64,000 bases of DNA from an uncultured SAR116 cluster alpha proteobacterium (GCA_902583715.1 CACHXC010000005.1:23996-87995), one strand, 5' to 3'; shown: positions 53,381 to 63,526, numbered from the stretch's first letter. Numbers and translations are program-made. Notes: generated by a model not told the origin, from the letters alone.

Positions 53381-54700
53381 ATGTATGACGTAAATTCGCT
53401 TGAAAGTCATTGGATGCCATTCACCGCCAACCGTGATTTTAAACAGAATCCGCGTATTGTGGTGAAATCAGATGGCATGTACTTGTGGGATTATAAAGGC
53501 GGTGAGGTTATTGACGGGTCATCAGGCTTGTTTTGCACGCCGCTTGGCCATGGGCGCCGTGAAATCGCCGAGGCGGTCTATCAGCAAATGCTGACAAATG
53601 ACTACACACCGCATTTCCAGCTTGGTCATCCGGGGTCTTTTGAACTGGCCGAACGCGTCTGCCGGATTTTGCCGGATGATTTCAACCATGTATTTTTCAC
53701 AAATTCCGGGTCAGAATCAGTCGAAACAGCCATCAAGGTTATTTTGGCCTACCAGCGCGCCCGTGGACAAGCCCAGCGCAACCGGCTGATCAGCCGTGAA
53801 CGCGCCTATCATGGGGTCAACATGGGCGGCGTGTCGCTGGCCGGTATGGTGCGCAACCGCGAAACCTTTGGCCTCACCTTGCCAAATATTTCCCTCATTC
53901 GCCACACATGGCAGGAAGACCAGCGGTTTTCAAAGGGCCAGCCAAAAACTGGTGCCGAACTCGCAATGGACCTAGAGCGTATCGCTGAAAATCTTGGTGG
54001 TGGCACGCTGGCGGCTGTATTTATCGAACCTGTCGCCGGGTCAACCGGCACGCTGGTACCGCCTATTGGCTATTTGGAAAAAATCCGCGAAATTTGTACG
54101 AAACATGGATTTTTGCTGGTGTTTGACGAGGTCATCACCGGCTTTGGCCGCATGGGCACCGCCTTTGCCACACAAAAATTCAAAGTCAAACCAGATATCG
54201 TCACCATGGCAAAAGCCCTGACCAATGGGGCCATTCCCATGGGCGGTGTGGCTGTGACAGATGAGATCTACGACACGGTCACCAATGCTGCGCCAGAAGA
54301 TGCGATTGAATTTTTCCATGGCTATACCTATTCAGCGCACCCGGCGGCATGTGCAGCTGGCATCGCCACGCAAAAAATCTATGAAAGCGAAGGGCTGTTT
54401 GATCGTGCCGCGGCACTCGAAGAGTATTTCCTCGATGCGGTCTGGAGCTTGCAAGATCACCCGCTGGTCGCTGATATCCGCGGCATTGGCCTAATGGCTG
54501 GCGTTGAACTGGTGTCAGATGGTGTTGCCGGACGGCGCGGCGGCCAGATGCAAAAGGCTATGTTCTGGAACGGTCTGCATGTGAAATTTACCGGTGATAA
54601 TGCGATTATCGCACCGGCTTTCATCGCTGAACGCAAACACGTCGACGAAATTGTCGATAAATTCCGCACATCGCTTGATGCGGCGTTAGACGCAAAATAA
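53381..54700 (+). CDS. Omega-amino acid:pyruvate aminotransferase (class III)
   Basis: PLP aminotransferase of 439 residues that closely resembles beta-alanine:pyruvate aminotransferases: the start LESHWMPFTANRDFKQNPR, NSGSESVETAIKV, RAYHGVNMGG, VFDEVITGFGRMG and the Schiff-base Lys in TMAKALTNGAIPMGG near residue 280, then HGYTYSAHPAACA. Likely substrates are beta-alanine, taurine or hypotaurine, with pyruvate as acceptor. It is controlled by the divergent MocR gene. If taurine were used, the product sulfoacetaldehyde could feed the Pta-like gene, but no Xsc is seen in the window, so beta-alanine is the safer call. Confidence 0.88.
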   Translation: MYDVNSLESHWMPFTANRDFKQNPRIVVKSDGMYLWDYKGGEVIDGSSGLFCTPLGHGRREIAEAVYQQMLTNDYTPHFQLGHPGSFELAERVCRILPDDFNHVFFTNSGSESVETAIKVILAYQRARGQAQRNRLISRERAYHGVNMGGVSLAGMVRNRETFGLTLPNISLIRHTWQEDQRFSKGQPKTGAELAMDLERIAENLGGGTLAAVFIEPVAGSTGTLVPPIGYLEKIREICTKHGFLLVFDEVITGFGRMGTAFATQKFKVKPDIVTMAKALTNGAIPMGGVAVTDEIYDTVTNAAPEDAIEFFHGYTYSAHPAACAAGIATQKIYESEGLFDRAAALEEYFLDAVWSLQDHPLVADIRGIGLMAGVELVSDGVAGRRGGQMQKAMFWNGLHVKFTGDNAIIAPAFIAERKHVDEIVDKFRTSLDAALDAK

Positions 54701-54704
54701 CATC

Positions 54705-54738
54705 AACGGGTCGCGGTTAGTTGCAACCACGACCCGTT
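54705..54738 (+). terminator. Strong hairpin after the aminotransferase
   Basis: AACGGGTCG-C-GGTT (54705-54718) pairs with AACC-A-CGACCCGTT (54725-54738) over 13 of 14 positions around a six-base loop, four bases after the stop codon. It has no true T-run, so it may be a weak terminator or an mRNA end-protector. Confidence 0.6.
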
Positions 54739-54836
54739 ATCTCTAGCGTATCAGCGACCCCAGATCCCCTGTTTTAACGGTGCGGTGGTCGCTTTTTATA
54801 TGACAATTGGGTTTGCTTAAATCAAAGATGTGCAGA

Positions 54837-55958
54837 ATGACGATCATGGTCAGCGGTACGGGCATTGCCGGGATGAGTACCGCCCTCGCCGCCGCCAATG
54901 CCGGTCATCGGGTGACCTTGTGCGGTCCCCATGCGTCGACACCTCCGGCTGGTGGCATTCAGCTTGCACCAAATGGCTGGCGGGCACTTGACCAGCTTGG
55001 CCTGTTTGACGCGGCAATCGAGCGTGCTACCCGGCTTGACCATATCGTTGTCCGCGATCTGGGCAGTGGGGCTACACTGACCCGCCTTAGCCTCAACAAT
55101 CACTATGCCAGTATCGGGCGTGCTGATTTGCTGGATCTGTTGCAAAATACGGTGGCCAAACGTGACTCAATTACACATCACGCCGCCCTGATCAGCCATG
55201 CGGTACCGCACAAAGATGGCGTTGACCTTGTTTTTGAAGATGGACACAGTACGAGAGCGGCGGCACTGGTCGCGGCAGATGGGGCCGCTGGTCTTGGCCG
55301 GCGGTTGGTTGCCGGCGCCATATCGGCCAATAGACAGCTAAATGGCCGGGTGGCGATGCGCGCCGATATTGACGCCGCCCTGATACCTGCCGTTTTTGCC
55401 CAGCCAGCTAGTAATCTCTGGCTTGGTCAAGGGGCGCATCTTGTGCATTACCCGATTGCTGGGGGTGCCCGCATCAATTTCGCTGTCACTTTGTCAGCAC
55501 AGCTTGCGGCAGGCCAATGGCAGGCCAAAATTTTTGGAACGAACCCGCTATTTGAAACGCTGGCAAGCGGCTCGTTTACCTGGGCAACAACATCTGTGTC
55601 ACCAGCTGGCAGCCCTTTATGTTGGCGGCGCGGCCGGCTAGTATTGGCAGGTGACGCCGCGCATGTTATGCCGCCGCATCTTGCCCAAGGGGCCGGTCAG
55701 GCCTTGCAGGACGCCGCCAGTCTGCAACAGGCATTGACCACTGCCGACTCGATTGATGACGCGCTGGCCATTTATGCCCGCCACCGTACCAGCGTGGTGT
55801 CTATGGTTGCGCGCAAGGCTGATATCAGCGGCAAAATCATGGCACTTGGCGGGGCCGGAGGCCGATTGCGCAATCTAATGATTGGCCTTGCTGGCCCCAG
55901 TTTTTTGCACAGCTGGCTGGCGGATGTATGGGCAGGTGACCCGGGGATGGTCAAGTAG
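54837..55958 (+). CDS. FAD-dependent monooxygenase (UbiH / salicylate hydroxylase-like)
   Basis: Class A flavoprotein monooxygenase of about 373 residues. It has the N-terminal FAD fold MVSGTGIAGMSTALAAANAGH and the second FAD block LVLAGDAAHVMPPHLAQGAGQALQ. These mark NAD(P)H-dependent hydroxylases of aromatic or related compounds. The frame extends back to a TTG at 54807, but ATG codons at 54828 and 54837 are more likely; the protein would then begin just before the flavin fold as usual. It sits alone between the aminotransferase and trhO. The substrate is not predictable from context. Confidence 0.8.
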   Translation: MTIMVSGTGIAGMSTALAAANAGHRVTLCGPHASTPPAGGIQLAPNGWRALDQLGLFDAAIERATRLDHIVVRDLGSGATLTRLSLNNHYASIGRADLLDLLQNTVAKRDSITHHAALISHAVPHKDGVDLVFEDGHSTRAAALVAADGAAGLGRRLVAGAISANRQLNGRVAMRADIDAALIPAVFAQPASNLWLGQGAHLVHYPIAGGARINFAVTLSAQLAAGQWQAKIFGTNPLFETLASGSFTWATTSVSPAGSPLCWRRGRLVLAGDAAHVMPPHLAQGAGQALQDAASLQQALTTADSIDDALAIYARHRTSVVSMVARKADISGKIMALGGAGGRLRNLMIGLAGPSFLHSWLADVWAGDPGMVK

Positions 55959-56088
55959 ATCGTGACGACACTGTAACCAACAGCCAGACCAACCAAACAA
56001 AATGGCTGTTGATTTGCACATCTTGGATTTCACAAGATCTGATGCTAAATTGCCGCGAAAATTCCTTAAATCAGGATATCAAAGGGTA

Positions 56089-57102
56089 ATGCCAAACTAT
56101 ATAGACACCATGCATCAAATGTTGGCGCAACGCAGTAATGACGTCAATTTTGTCGTCGCCGCACTGTATAAATTTGTATCATTGGATGATGCCTCGCAAT
56201 TGCGTGAAACGCTTCAAGATTGTTGCGATAAGGCCGGGGTATGTGGCACCATCCTATTGGCTGATGAGGGCATTAACGGGACAATTGCCGCGCCTGTCCC
56301 AGCTATGGAAACGGTGCTGAGATGGCTAGAAAATGATTACAGATTTGCCGGGTTATCATTGAAATTTTCCTCCAGCGACTCCCAGCCATTTTTGCGGATG
56401 AAAGTGCGTTTAAAGCGGGAAATAGTGACCATGGGCTGTCCCAACATCAAACCAGCTGAACGCACCGGCACCTATGTTGAGCCGGCCGACTGGAACGCCC
56501 TGATCAGTGATTCAGATGTGATGGTGATCGACACCCGCAATAGCTATGAAACCGCTATTGGTATGTTTGATGGCGCGGTCGATCCCAACACCACGAATTT
56601 TCGTGATTTTCCAAGCTGGGCCGCCGATCTTGCCAAACAGCCTGACGCGAGCCGTCCGAAAAAGCTGGCCATGTATTGCACTGGCGGCATCCGCTGTGAA
56701 AAGGCAACAGCACTGATGCAGGATTTTGGCTTTGACGAGGTCTATCACCTGAAAGGCGGCATTTTAAAATATTTTGAAGAGGTGCCAGCCGAGCAAAGCA
56801 AATGGCATGGCGAATGTTTTGTCTTTGACGGTCGGGTTGCGGTTAATCATGACTTGCGTCCCGGCACTTATCATATGTGTCATGCCTGCCGCATGCCCCT
56901 GTCCGAAACCGATCTAAACAGTGATGATTATCAAGATGGGGTGAGTTGTCCGCATTGCAAACCGAGTCTCAACCCACAACGCGCAGCGCGATTTGCCGAA
57001 AGACAAAAACAGATTAGGCTGGCGGCCGAACGCGGTGAAAAGCACCTAGGCCGAAATCCACGTAAAAAGCTAGCAGGCTCGAGCAAAGTACAAAATATCT
57101 AA
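56089..57102 (+). CDS. trhO: Rhodanese-related tRNA uridine hydroxylase TrhO
   Basis: Oxygen-dependent hydroxylase that starts 5-hydroxyuridine formation at the tRNA wobble position. An N-terminal ferredoxin-like domain (VVAALYKFVSLDD, then ADEGINGTIAAP) is followed by a rhodanese domain with the active-site Cys in MYCTGGIRCEKAT and a C-terminal Cys-rich zinc-like part (CHACRMPL, CPHCKP). About 337 residues from the chosen ATG at 56089, which has AAGGG just upstream; the frame is open to 56002 without a ribosome-binding site. The last four bases overlap the convergent hydroquinone-reductase stop region. Confidence 0.88.
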   Translation: MPNYIDTMHQMLAQRSNDVNFVVAALYKFVSLDDASQLRETLQDCCDKAGVCGTILLADEGINGTIAAPVPAMETVLRWLENDYRFAGLSLKFSSSDSQPFLRMKVRLKREIVTMGCPNIKPAERTGTYVEPADWNALISDSDVMVIDTRNSYETAIGMFDGAVDPNTTNFRDFPSWAADLAKQPDASRPKKLAMYCTGGIRCEKATALMQDFGFDEVYHLKGGILKYFEEVPAEQSKWHGECFVFDGRVAVNHDLRPGTYHMCHACRMPLSETDLNSDDYQDGVSCPHCKPSLNPQRAARFAERQKQIRLAAERGEKHLGRNPRKKLAGSSKVQNI

Positions 57103-58079
57103 CATAAGCTCTCACGCCCATGTGGCGCGCTGTAATCAAGTAGTGGACCCGTTGGCACAATCCCAGTCGGGTTAATCGTTGGGTGACTTTGATAATAATG
57201 CTGTTTGATATGATCCATCACCACAGTTTCGGCAATGCCCGGCAGCTGATAGAGATCGCACAGATATCCATGCAATGCCGGATAATCTGCAATGCGTCGA
57301 ATATTACATTTAAAATGCCCTACATAAACTGGGTCAAACCGCACCAATGTTGTAAAAAAACGCCAATCAGCCTCGGTGATCTGCGCCCCCAGCAAATAGC
57401 GTTGCCGGTGTAAGCGCGCCTCCATCCTGTCAAGCGCAGCGAACAGGGCCGCTACTGCATCTTCATAGGCAGCTGGACTGGTGGCAAATCCCGCCTTATA
57501 CACACCATTGTTAATATTGTCGTAAATATCCTGATTGACATTTTCAATGTCACGGCGCAGTGCCGCCGGCCAGTAATCATCATGATTGCTGGTTATTTCA
57601 TTAAAAGCCGAATTGAACATACGGATGATTTCAGATGATTCATTCGACACAATTTTTTGGCTATATTTATCCCATAGCACCGGCACTGTGACCCGCCCGC
57701 TGGCCTTTGGGTGGCCATATGTGTAGACTTCATGCAGGTAATTTTTGCCCAATAAATGGTCGCCGGTTGCATGCGCATCTCTATCAAAACTCCAGCCATT
57801 TTCCAGCATGAGCGGATGCACAACCGACACTGATATATGGCTGGCAAGCTGTTTGACATGCCGGAAAATAATGGTGCGGTGCGCCCATGGACAGGCATGC
57901 GATACATATAGATGGTAGCGCCCACTTTCAGCGGCAAAGCCAGCCTCGCCAGTTGGACCAGCTGTGCCATCCGGGGTAATCCAGTTACGAAAACTAGCTG
58001 TCTCGCGGACGAACCGCCCATCTGTTTTGGCTGTATCATACCAAGCGGTCGACCAGTTGCCGTCGATCAATAACCCCAT
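57099..58079 (-). CDS. Glutathionyl-hydroquinone reductase (YqjG/Ecm4-like)
   Basis: Omega/xi-class glutathione transferase of 326 residues that reduces glutathionyl-hydroquinones. The catalytic Cys is in SHACPWAHRTIIFR near residue 77, the signature of the class. Downstream blocks VPVLWDKYSQKIVSNESSEIIRMFN and TEADWRFFTTLVRFDPVYVGHFKCN fit Ecm4. It uses GSH, in keeping with the GSH-dependent formaldehyde enzyme at 62417. It converges on trhO with overlapping ends and lies 38 bases downstream of rpe start region on the opposite order; no operon partner is obvious. Confidence 0.9.
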   Translation of the reverse strand: MGLLIDGNWSTAWYDTAKTDGRFVRETASFRNWITPDGTAGPTGEAGFAAESGRYHLYVSHACPWAHRTIIFRHVKQLASHISVSVVHPLMLENGWSFDRDAHATGDHLLGKNYLHEVYTYGHPKASGRVTVPVLWDKYSQKIVSNESSEIIRMFNSAFNEITSNHDDYWPAALRRDIENVNQDIYDNINNGVYKAGFATSPAAYEDAVAALFAALDRMEARLHRQRYLLGAQITEADWRFFTTLVRFDPVYVGHFKCNIRRIADYPALHGYLCDLYQLPGIAETVVMDHIKQHYYQSHPTINPTGIVPTGPLLDYSAPHGRESLC

Positions 58080-58117
58080 TTCATCCCCGTTATGTGATCA
58101 CCAAGCGGCATAACAAA

Positions 58118-58786
58118 TTACAACGCACTGGCACTGCGGATGGCGGCAATATTGGCTGCATAGGAAGAAGAGTCATCCCCCTTGAAAATGGCAGACCCGG
58201 CTACCAGCACATTGGCACCTGCAGCGGTCACCAAAGCTGTCGTGGAAGCGGTGATTCCGCCATCAACCTGTATATCAATTCTGCGAGATCCGATCAGTTT
58301 TTTGACCTCAGCAATTTTATTGGTCATTGACGCGATAAAGGCCTGCCCTCCAAATCCGGGGTTCACTGTCATCACAAGAATCAAATCTAGCCTGTCAAGC
58401 ACATGAACAAGATCATCAACTCCGCTATGCGGGTTAAGGGCGACCCCTGCTTTGCATCCCAAGTCATGAATGCGCTCCAAGCTGCGATCGAGGTGTGGGC
58501 ATGCCTCGACATGAACAGTGATGCGATCAGCCCCGGCGGTCGCATAATCAGTAAGAAGAGCATCTGGGTTGGACACCATCAAATGTGCATCAAATTGCTT
58601 TTGGCTATGACGACGCAAGGCTTTAATTAACGGAGGGCCAAATGTCAGATTTGGTACAAAATGTCCATCCATGACATCAAGATGAATCCAGTCTGCTCCT
58701 GCCTCATCTACCGCCCGCACTTCTTCACCAATACGACTGAAATCAGCGGCCAAAATAGAAGGCGCAATTATCAAATCTTGTGGCAT
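58118..58786 (-). CDS. rpe: Ribulose-phosphate 3-epimerase
   Basis: Interconverts ribulose 5-phosphate and xylulose 5-phosphate in the pentose phosphate and RuMP/Calvin routes. The TIM-barrel protein has 222 residues with all family blocks: [31 protein letters not shown] (metal ligands), [24 protein letters not shown] and VDGGI near the phosphate site. AGGA eight bases before the ATG at 58786 sets the start; the frame begins three codons earlier at 58795. It stands alone with a divergent acyl-CoA dehydrogenase upstream. Confidence 0.95.
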   Translation of the reverse strand: MPQDLIIAPSILAADFSRIGEEVRAVDEAGADWIHLDVMDGHFVPNLTFGPPLIKALRRHSQKQFDAHLMVSNPDALLTDYATAGADRITVHVEACPHLDRSLERIHDLGCKAGVALNPHSGVDDLVHVLDRLDLILVMTVNPGFGGQAFIASMTNKIAEVKKLIGSRRIDIQVDGGITASTTALVTAAGANVLVAGSAIFKGDDSSSYAANIAAIRSASAL

Positions 58787-58986
58787 AAGAACCATCCTAT
58801 CAGAACTGGCAGAATATCTCCGTGCCTTTACTTACTGGCAATAATTCAAAAACACAAGCAAAGGGCGATTTGCCAAGCTGCGTCTGGCGGTAAAATGTCA
58901 CATGAAAAAATAGCCTACCGGCCTGTAAAGTTAACACAACATGCGCTATCATATTTCAGACCGTTTTTGATTGAAGGAAAAATTCA

Positions 58987-60201
58987 ATGGAAGGCAAAGT
59001 TTTTACCGATGCCGGTTCAAAACCACAATTTCAATGGGAAGACCCGTTCTTTCTTGATGCACAATTGACCGATGAAGAGCGCATGGTGCGCGATGCTGCT
59101 AGCGCTTTTGCAAGTGATGTATTAATGCCCCGCGTCATTCAAGATTTTCGCGAAGAATCTTTTGACCCGGCAGTGATGCGCGAAATGGGTCAGTTAGGTT
59201 TACTTGGACCCACCATACCGCAAGAATTTGGTGGAGCCGGTCTAGGCCATGTCGCCTATGGTGTAGCGACCCGAGAAATTGAACGAATTGATTCGGGTTA
59301 CCGGTCAGCAATGTCGGTTCAGTCATCACTGGTCATGCACCCGATTTTTAGTTTTGGCAGTGATGAACAAAAGTCGAAGTTTTTACCAAAGCTGGCAACT
59401 GCCGAAATTGTTGGCTGTTTTGGCCTGACCGAACCCGATTATGGATCTGATCCAGGCGGCATGGTCACAAAGGCGGTGCCTGTCGATGGGGGTTATCATC
59501 TGTCTGGCGCCAAAACATGGATTTCCAATGCTCCTTATGCTGACATTGCCATTGTCTGGGCCAAACTAGATGGCATTATTCGAGGGTTCATTGTTGAGCG
59601 CAAAACAGCTGGAAACGGTTTTACAACACCAAAAATCGAAGGCAAGCTATCGCTGCGGGCCTCGATCACTGGATCAATCCAGATGGACAATGCATTTGTT
59701 CCAGAAGAAAATTTACTTCCTTATGTTAGCGGGCTAAAAGGGCCGTTTTCTTGCTTAAATAAGGCGCGCTACGGCATTGCGTGGGGTGTCATGGGAGCAG
59801 CTGAATTTTGCTGGCATGCCGCGCGTCAATACACGCTTGACCGCAAACAATTTAATCGGCCATTAGCTGCCAATCAGTTAATACAGCTTAAACTTGCAGA
59901 TATGCAAACCGAAATCACACTTGGCTTACAAGCGGCCTTGCGGGTAGGACGGCTTCTTGATGATGGTAATTGCCCACCAGAAAATATCTCGATCATAAAG
60001 CGCAACAATTGCGGTAAAGCCCTCAGTATTGCGCGGCTAGCTCGCGATATGCATGGTGGTAATGGTATTTCTGAAGAGTATCATGTCATGCGGCATCTGA
60101 TGAATTTAGAAACTGTTAACACCTATGAAGGCACGCATGATGTGCATGCGTTGATTTTGGGACGGGCACAAACTGGCCTGCAAGCATTTACCGGCGCATA
60201 A
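58987..60201 (+). CDS. gcdH: Glutaryl-CoA dehydrogenase-like acyl-CoA dehydrogenase
   Basis: FAD acyl-CoA dehydrogenase of 404 residues; it probably oxidises and decarboxylates glutaryl-CoA to crotonyl-CoA in lysine degradation. Features include the [19 protein letters not shown] start, [15 protein letters not shown], the [10 protein letters not shown] block, and the catalytic Glu in [16 protein letters not shown] near residue 385. The extra-long N-terminus ([17 protein letters not shown]) matches GcdH rather than short-chain enzymes. AAGGA eight bases upstream supports the start. It is monocistronic as far as the window shows. Confidence 0.9.
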   Translation: MEGKVFTDAGSKPQFQWEDPFFLDAQLTDEERMVRDAASAFASDVLMPRVIQDFREESFDPAVMREMGQLGLLGPTIPQEFGGAGLGHVAYGVATREIERIDSGYRSAMSVQSSLVMHPIFSFGSDEQKSKFLPKLATAEIVGCFGLTEPDYGSDPGGMVTKAVPVDGGYHLSGAKTWISNAPYADIAIVWAKLDGIIRGFIVERKTAGNGFTTPKIEGKLSLRASITGSIQMDNAFVPEENLLPYVSGLKGPFSCLNKARYGIAWGVMGAAEFCWHAARQYTLDRKQFNRPLAANQLIQLKLADMQTEITLGLQAALRVGRLLDDGNCPPENISIIKRNNCGKALSIARLARDMHGGNGISEEYHVMRHLMNLETVNTYEGTHDVHALILGRAQTGLQAFTGA

Positions 60202-60244
60202 CATCCAGCCCAGCTTCCTTGAGTATGGCCGAATGAAAGACTTT

Positions 60245-61129
60245 TTAGCCGGTCTTCTTTTTGTACCAGCTTGCCAGAGCATGTGAAGGTTCGATAATCA
60301 CCATGGCTACCCCGACAATGACCACTGCCCCGCCAACCAGCACCATCACATCAGGCACCTCGCCCAGCCATGTGACCGCCCCCAAAATGGCCGCCACTGG
60401 TAAAAGAAGTAATAATGGCATAACCACCGGTACCGGATATCGCGCTAAAACGTAATACCACGCCGAATAGCCAATCACCGTCATCACCAACCCTAGATAC
60501 AACACTGTCAGCCATGCCGATAGGGGCGCTGCGATTATTGCTGGCAACGGGTTGCCATCAAGCAGCAATGAAGCGAATAGCATTTGTGGCCCAGCCATAA
60601 CCCCAAGCCATGCTGTCAATTGAAATCCACCCAGCGCCCCATCTAGTCGCCTGATCAAGACCTGACCAAAAGCCCAGAAGAGCCCCCCTAGCAATACCAG
60701 CGTCACACCAAGCATCTGGCCATCTAGCGATGGCGCCCCTAAAATTACAAGAATGCCAGCCAGTGCAACAACAATCCCAAAAAATTGCCTCAAATTTGGC
60801 TTTTCGCCCAAAATTATGGCGGCAATGATCACCCCAAAAATGACTTCACTTTGAACTAGTAATACAGCCGGTGTTGCTTGCATCAACGCGAGGCCAGAAA
60901 AAGTCAGACCATATTGCAAAGTGGCGGCGATGAATGAAATCCAGCAAATTGTCCATAAATACCCGCGCGGCACCGGCACAAACCATATCAGAACAAGCCC
61001 AGCCAAAACAAAGCGCATGCCCATCAGCAACAAAGGAGAAAAATGTCCGAGACCTGATTTTGCAAAGGTAAAACCGAATCCCCAGGTCAAAGGCACCAGC
61101 AGGGCGATCATGATATGTTTAAACTGCAC
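60245..61129 (-). CDS. DMT superfamily (EamA) transporter 2
   Basis: Second DMT-type permease of the window, 294 residues, ten helices in two EamA halves (GFGFTFAKSGLGHFSPLLLMG start; second half from GQMLGVTLVLLGGLFWAFGQ). The C-terminal tail is short and basic. The frame starts at a GTG just five bases after the end of a truncated peptidase gene; an ATG six codons later (MIALLVPLTW) is also possible. It shares only general family features with the transporter at 536. No substrate can be named. Confidence 0.85.
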   Translation of the reverse strand: MQFKHIMIALLVPLTWGFGFTFAKSGLGHFSPLLLMGMRFVLAGLVLIWFVPVPRGYLWTICWISFIAATLQYGLTFSGLALMQATPAVLLVQSEVIFGVIIAAIILGEKPNLRQFFGIVVALAGILVILGAPSLDGQMLGVTLVLLGGLFWAFGQVLIRRLDGALGGFQLTAWLGVMAGPQMLFASLLLDGNPLPAIIAAPLSAWLTVLYLGLVMTVIGYSAWYYVLARYPVPVVMPLLLLLPVAAILGAVTWLGEVPDVMVLVGGAVVIVGVAMVIIEPSHALASWYKKKTG

Positions 61130-61134
61130 AATCT

Positions 61135-61377
61135 CTACCCCATCGCCCCATCATCAATTTCAAGGCCCATCCAAAATGGCCCGTTATGCATATCAATAAG
61201 TATCATCTGCGGCGTGTAAAATGACCATGCATCATAAGCATTAAACCAGTTTATGTTTTCTGGATCAGCAATCACCAACGCATCCAGGCCGCGCGTGGCC
61301 ATTGTGCTGCGCACCCGTGACAGCCTGTCATCATATTCAGGTTTTAAAAAGGTGATGCCATTACCCGGTCTCCTCAT
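61135..61377 (-). pseudogene. N-terminal remnant of an M24-type peptidase (DoeA/creatinase-like)
   Basis: An 80-residue frame that resembles the beginning of M24-family peptidase-fold enzymes such as ectoine hydrolase DoeA and creatinase: EYDDRLSRVRSTMATRGLDALVIADPENINWFNAYDAWSFY. The intact enzymes have about 390 residues with a metal-binding C-domain, which is missing here; the frame stops at 61135 and the DMT transporter starts five bases later. So a deletion has removed most of the gene. Resemblance is by pattern and only the short N-terminal domain can be compared. Confidence 0.6.
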
Positions 61378-61413
61378 GCAATGGGCAGAACTTGAGCCGT
61401 ATTCATCAGATGA

Positions 61414-62361
61414 TCAATCACGATACGCCACACCGGGTAAAACGCATAACATTTCAAAAAGTAAATTTGCTGCCAACAAGGCGGTATTGCCATTTGTGTC
61501 ATAGGGCGGCGACACTTCCACCAGATCGGCCCCTACCAATGATAAGCCGCGACAACCGCGAATAATTTCCAACGCCTGAATACTGGTCAATCCACCAATT
61601 TCAGGCGTGCCAGTACCCGGCGCATAAGCCGGGTCAAGCGAGTCGATATCAAAGCTCAGATACACCGGCCGGGCACCAATTTGCCGACGAATTTGGTCCA
61701 TGAGCGGTGCTGCTGATTGATGCCAGAGCTGTTCAGCCTGTACGACCTGAAAGCCACGCTCACTCGCCCAATCAAAATCTTCAGCTGTATATCCAGTGCC
61801 ACGCAAGCCAATCTGAAACACTTGATCAGCGTCAAGCAACTCTTCTTCGAATGCCCGGCGAAACGGCGTGCCATGGGCAATCTCCTCACCAAACATATGT
61901 GAATTTATATCGGCATGAGCATCGATATGCAGCAGTGCCAGCGGGCCATATTTTTTTGCCATTGCCCGCAAAATAGGCAAACTCAACGTATGGTCGCCAC
62001 CAAGTGTTAATGGCCGGACATCATGGCGCAATATATCGTCATAAAATGCCTCTATCCGCCGCACCGAATCTTTTAAATCAAAAGTGTTTATTGGCACGTC
62101 ACCAATATCGGCCACTTGCAAAGAATCAAACGGGGCCGCCCGGGTCCACATATTGTAAGGCCGCAGCAAAACCGACTCGGCGCGAATTTGTTTCGGGCCA
62201 AACCGCGTGCCGGGCCTGTTTGATGTGCCAATATCAAGTGGCACCCCAACAAAACAGGCGTCTAATCCCTCCGCGGTTTCTGCCGCTGGCAACCGCATCA
62301 TAGTTCCCGGCCCAGCAAATCTCGGCATGTCATTACCGCCTAACGGTTGATTACGCATCAC
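61414..62361 (-). CDS. Second ureohydrolase, agmatinase/guanidinobutyrase-like
   Basis: Arginase-family hydrolase of 315 residues. Metal motifs are TLGGDHTLSLPILRAM, HIDAHADINSHMFG and SFDIDSLDPAYAPGTGTP. The start region NQPLGGNDMPRFAGPGTMMRLP is typical of a proteobacterial subgroup of agmatinases and guanidinobutyrases, so the upstream start (GTG 62361 or ATG 62358, both after GGAG) is right rather than the ATG at 62328. It is more similar to that subgroup than to the agmatinase at 6961. It may be part of arginine or guanidinobutyrate use. Confidence 0.85.
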   Translation of the reverse strand: MMRNQPLGGNDMPRFAGPGTMMRLPAAETAEGLDACFVGVPLDIGTSNRPGTRFGPKQIRAESVLLRPYNMWTRAAPFDSLQVADIGDVPINTFDLKDSVRRIEAFYDDILRHDVRPLTLGGDHTLSLPILRAMAKKYGPLALLHIDAHADINSHMFGEEIAHGTPFRRAFEEELLDADQVFQIGLRGTGYTAEDFDWASERGFQVVQAEQLWHQSAAPLMDQIRRQIGARPVYLSFDIDSLDPAYAPGTGTPEIGGLTSIQALEIIRGCRGLSLVGADLVEVSPPYDTNGNTALLAANLLFEMLCVLPGVAYRD

Positions 62362-62416
62362 CGCCGCTCCCTCGAGGCACGTATGTCAGAAGGCCCGATT
62401 AGCCAAGATCATATTT

Positions 62417-63526
62417 TTAGTACACAACAACAGAGCGAATTGACTCGCCAGCATGCATCAGATCAAAACCCTTATTGATGTCTTCCAAGGCCAAAGTATG
62501 GGTAATCATCGGGTCGATATCAATTTTGCCATCCAGATACCAATCAACAATTTTTGGTACATCAGTGCGGCCACGCGCACCGCCAAAGGCAGTGCCGCGC
62601 CAACTGCGTCCGGTGACAAGCTGGAATGGCCGTGTGGCAATTTCCTGACCCGCCCCCGCAACGCCAATGATAATTGATTCTCCCCAGCCCTTGTGCGCAC
62701 ATTCTAGTGCCTGCCGCATCACATTCACATTGCCAATACATTCAAATGAATAGTCAGCCCCGCCGCCGGTAAGTTCAACAATATGGCCGACAAGATCGCC
62801 TTTGACCTTTGACGGATTGACAAAATGCGTCATGCCAAATTTTTCGCCCCAGGATTTTTTGCTGTCATTGAGGTCAACACCAACAATCATTTTAGCGCCT
62901 GTCATTCGCAGACCCTGAATGACATTCAAACCAATGCCACCAAGACCAAAAACCACACCAACACATCCGGGTTCTGCCTTGGCGGTATTAATCACCGCAC
63001 CAATGCCGGTAGTCACGCCGCAACCGATGTAGCAAATCTTGTCAAACGGTGCGGCTTTGTTGACTTTGGCAACGGCAATTTCTGGCAACACAGTAAAATT
63101 GGAAAACGTCGACGTGCCCATATAATGCAAAATTGGTTTGCCATTTAATGAAAATCGGCTGGTGCCATCGGGCATAACGCCTTGACCTTGGGTGGTCCGA
63201 ATGGCCTGACATAAATTGGTTTTCGGATGCAGGCAATAATCACATTCGCGGCATTCCGGCGTGTAAAGCGGGATCACATGGTCGCCAACAGCTACACTTT
63301 TTACACCGGCGCCCACCTCACGCACGATGCCGGCCCCTTCATGACCTAAAATTGCCGGAAACATGCCCTCTGGATCGGCCCCTGACAGGGTGAATTCATC
63401 AGTATGACAAATACCCGTGGCCATTATCTCAACAAGCACCTCGCCAGCACGGGGGCCATCAAGATCAACCTCCATGATTTCGAGTGGTTTACCAGCTTCC
63501 ATCGCAACCGCTGCAAGTGTTTTCAT
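62417..63526 (-). CDS. adhC: S-(hydroxymethyl)glutathione dehydrogenase / class III alcohol dehydrogenase
   Basis: Zinc-dependent, NAD-linked oxidation of S-hydroxymethyl-glutathione, the GSH adduct of formaldehyde, to S-formylglutathione. The 369-residue protein has catalytic zinc ligands in GICHTDEFTLSGAD and GHEGAGIV, the structural zinc set CRECDYCLHPKTNLC and the class III marks TTQGQGVMPDG. It could take formaldehyde released by methanesulfonate or methylamine breakdown. No S-formylglutathione hydrolase is next to it. GGGAGACAGGTC lies just upstream of the ATG. Confidence 0.93.
   Translation of the reverse strand: MKTLAAVAMEAGKPLEIMEVDLDGPRAGEVLVEIMATGICHTDEFTLSGADPEGMFPAILGHEGAGIVREVGAGVKSVAVGDHVIPLYTPECRECDYCLHPKTNLCQAIRTTQGQGVMPDGTSRFSLNGKPILHYMGTSTFSNFTVLPEIAVAKVNKAAPFDKICYIGCGVTTGIGAVINTAKAEPGCVGVVFGLGGIGLNVIQGLRMTGAKMIVGVDLNDSKKSWGEKFGMTHFVNPSKVKGDLVGHIVELTGGGADYSFECIGNVNVMRQALECAHKGWGESIIIGVAGAGQEIATRPFQLVTGRSWRGTAFGGARGRTDVPKIVDWYLDGKIDIDPMITHTLALEDINKGFDLMHAGESIRSVVVY

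Noticed and set aside
53381..54700. Taurine:pyruvate aminotransferase (Tpa) as firm call
   Set aside because: No xsc or taurine dehydrogenase is in the window, and the sequence is at least as close to beta-alanine:pyruvate enzymes.
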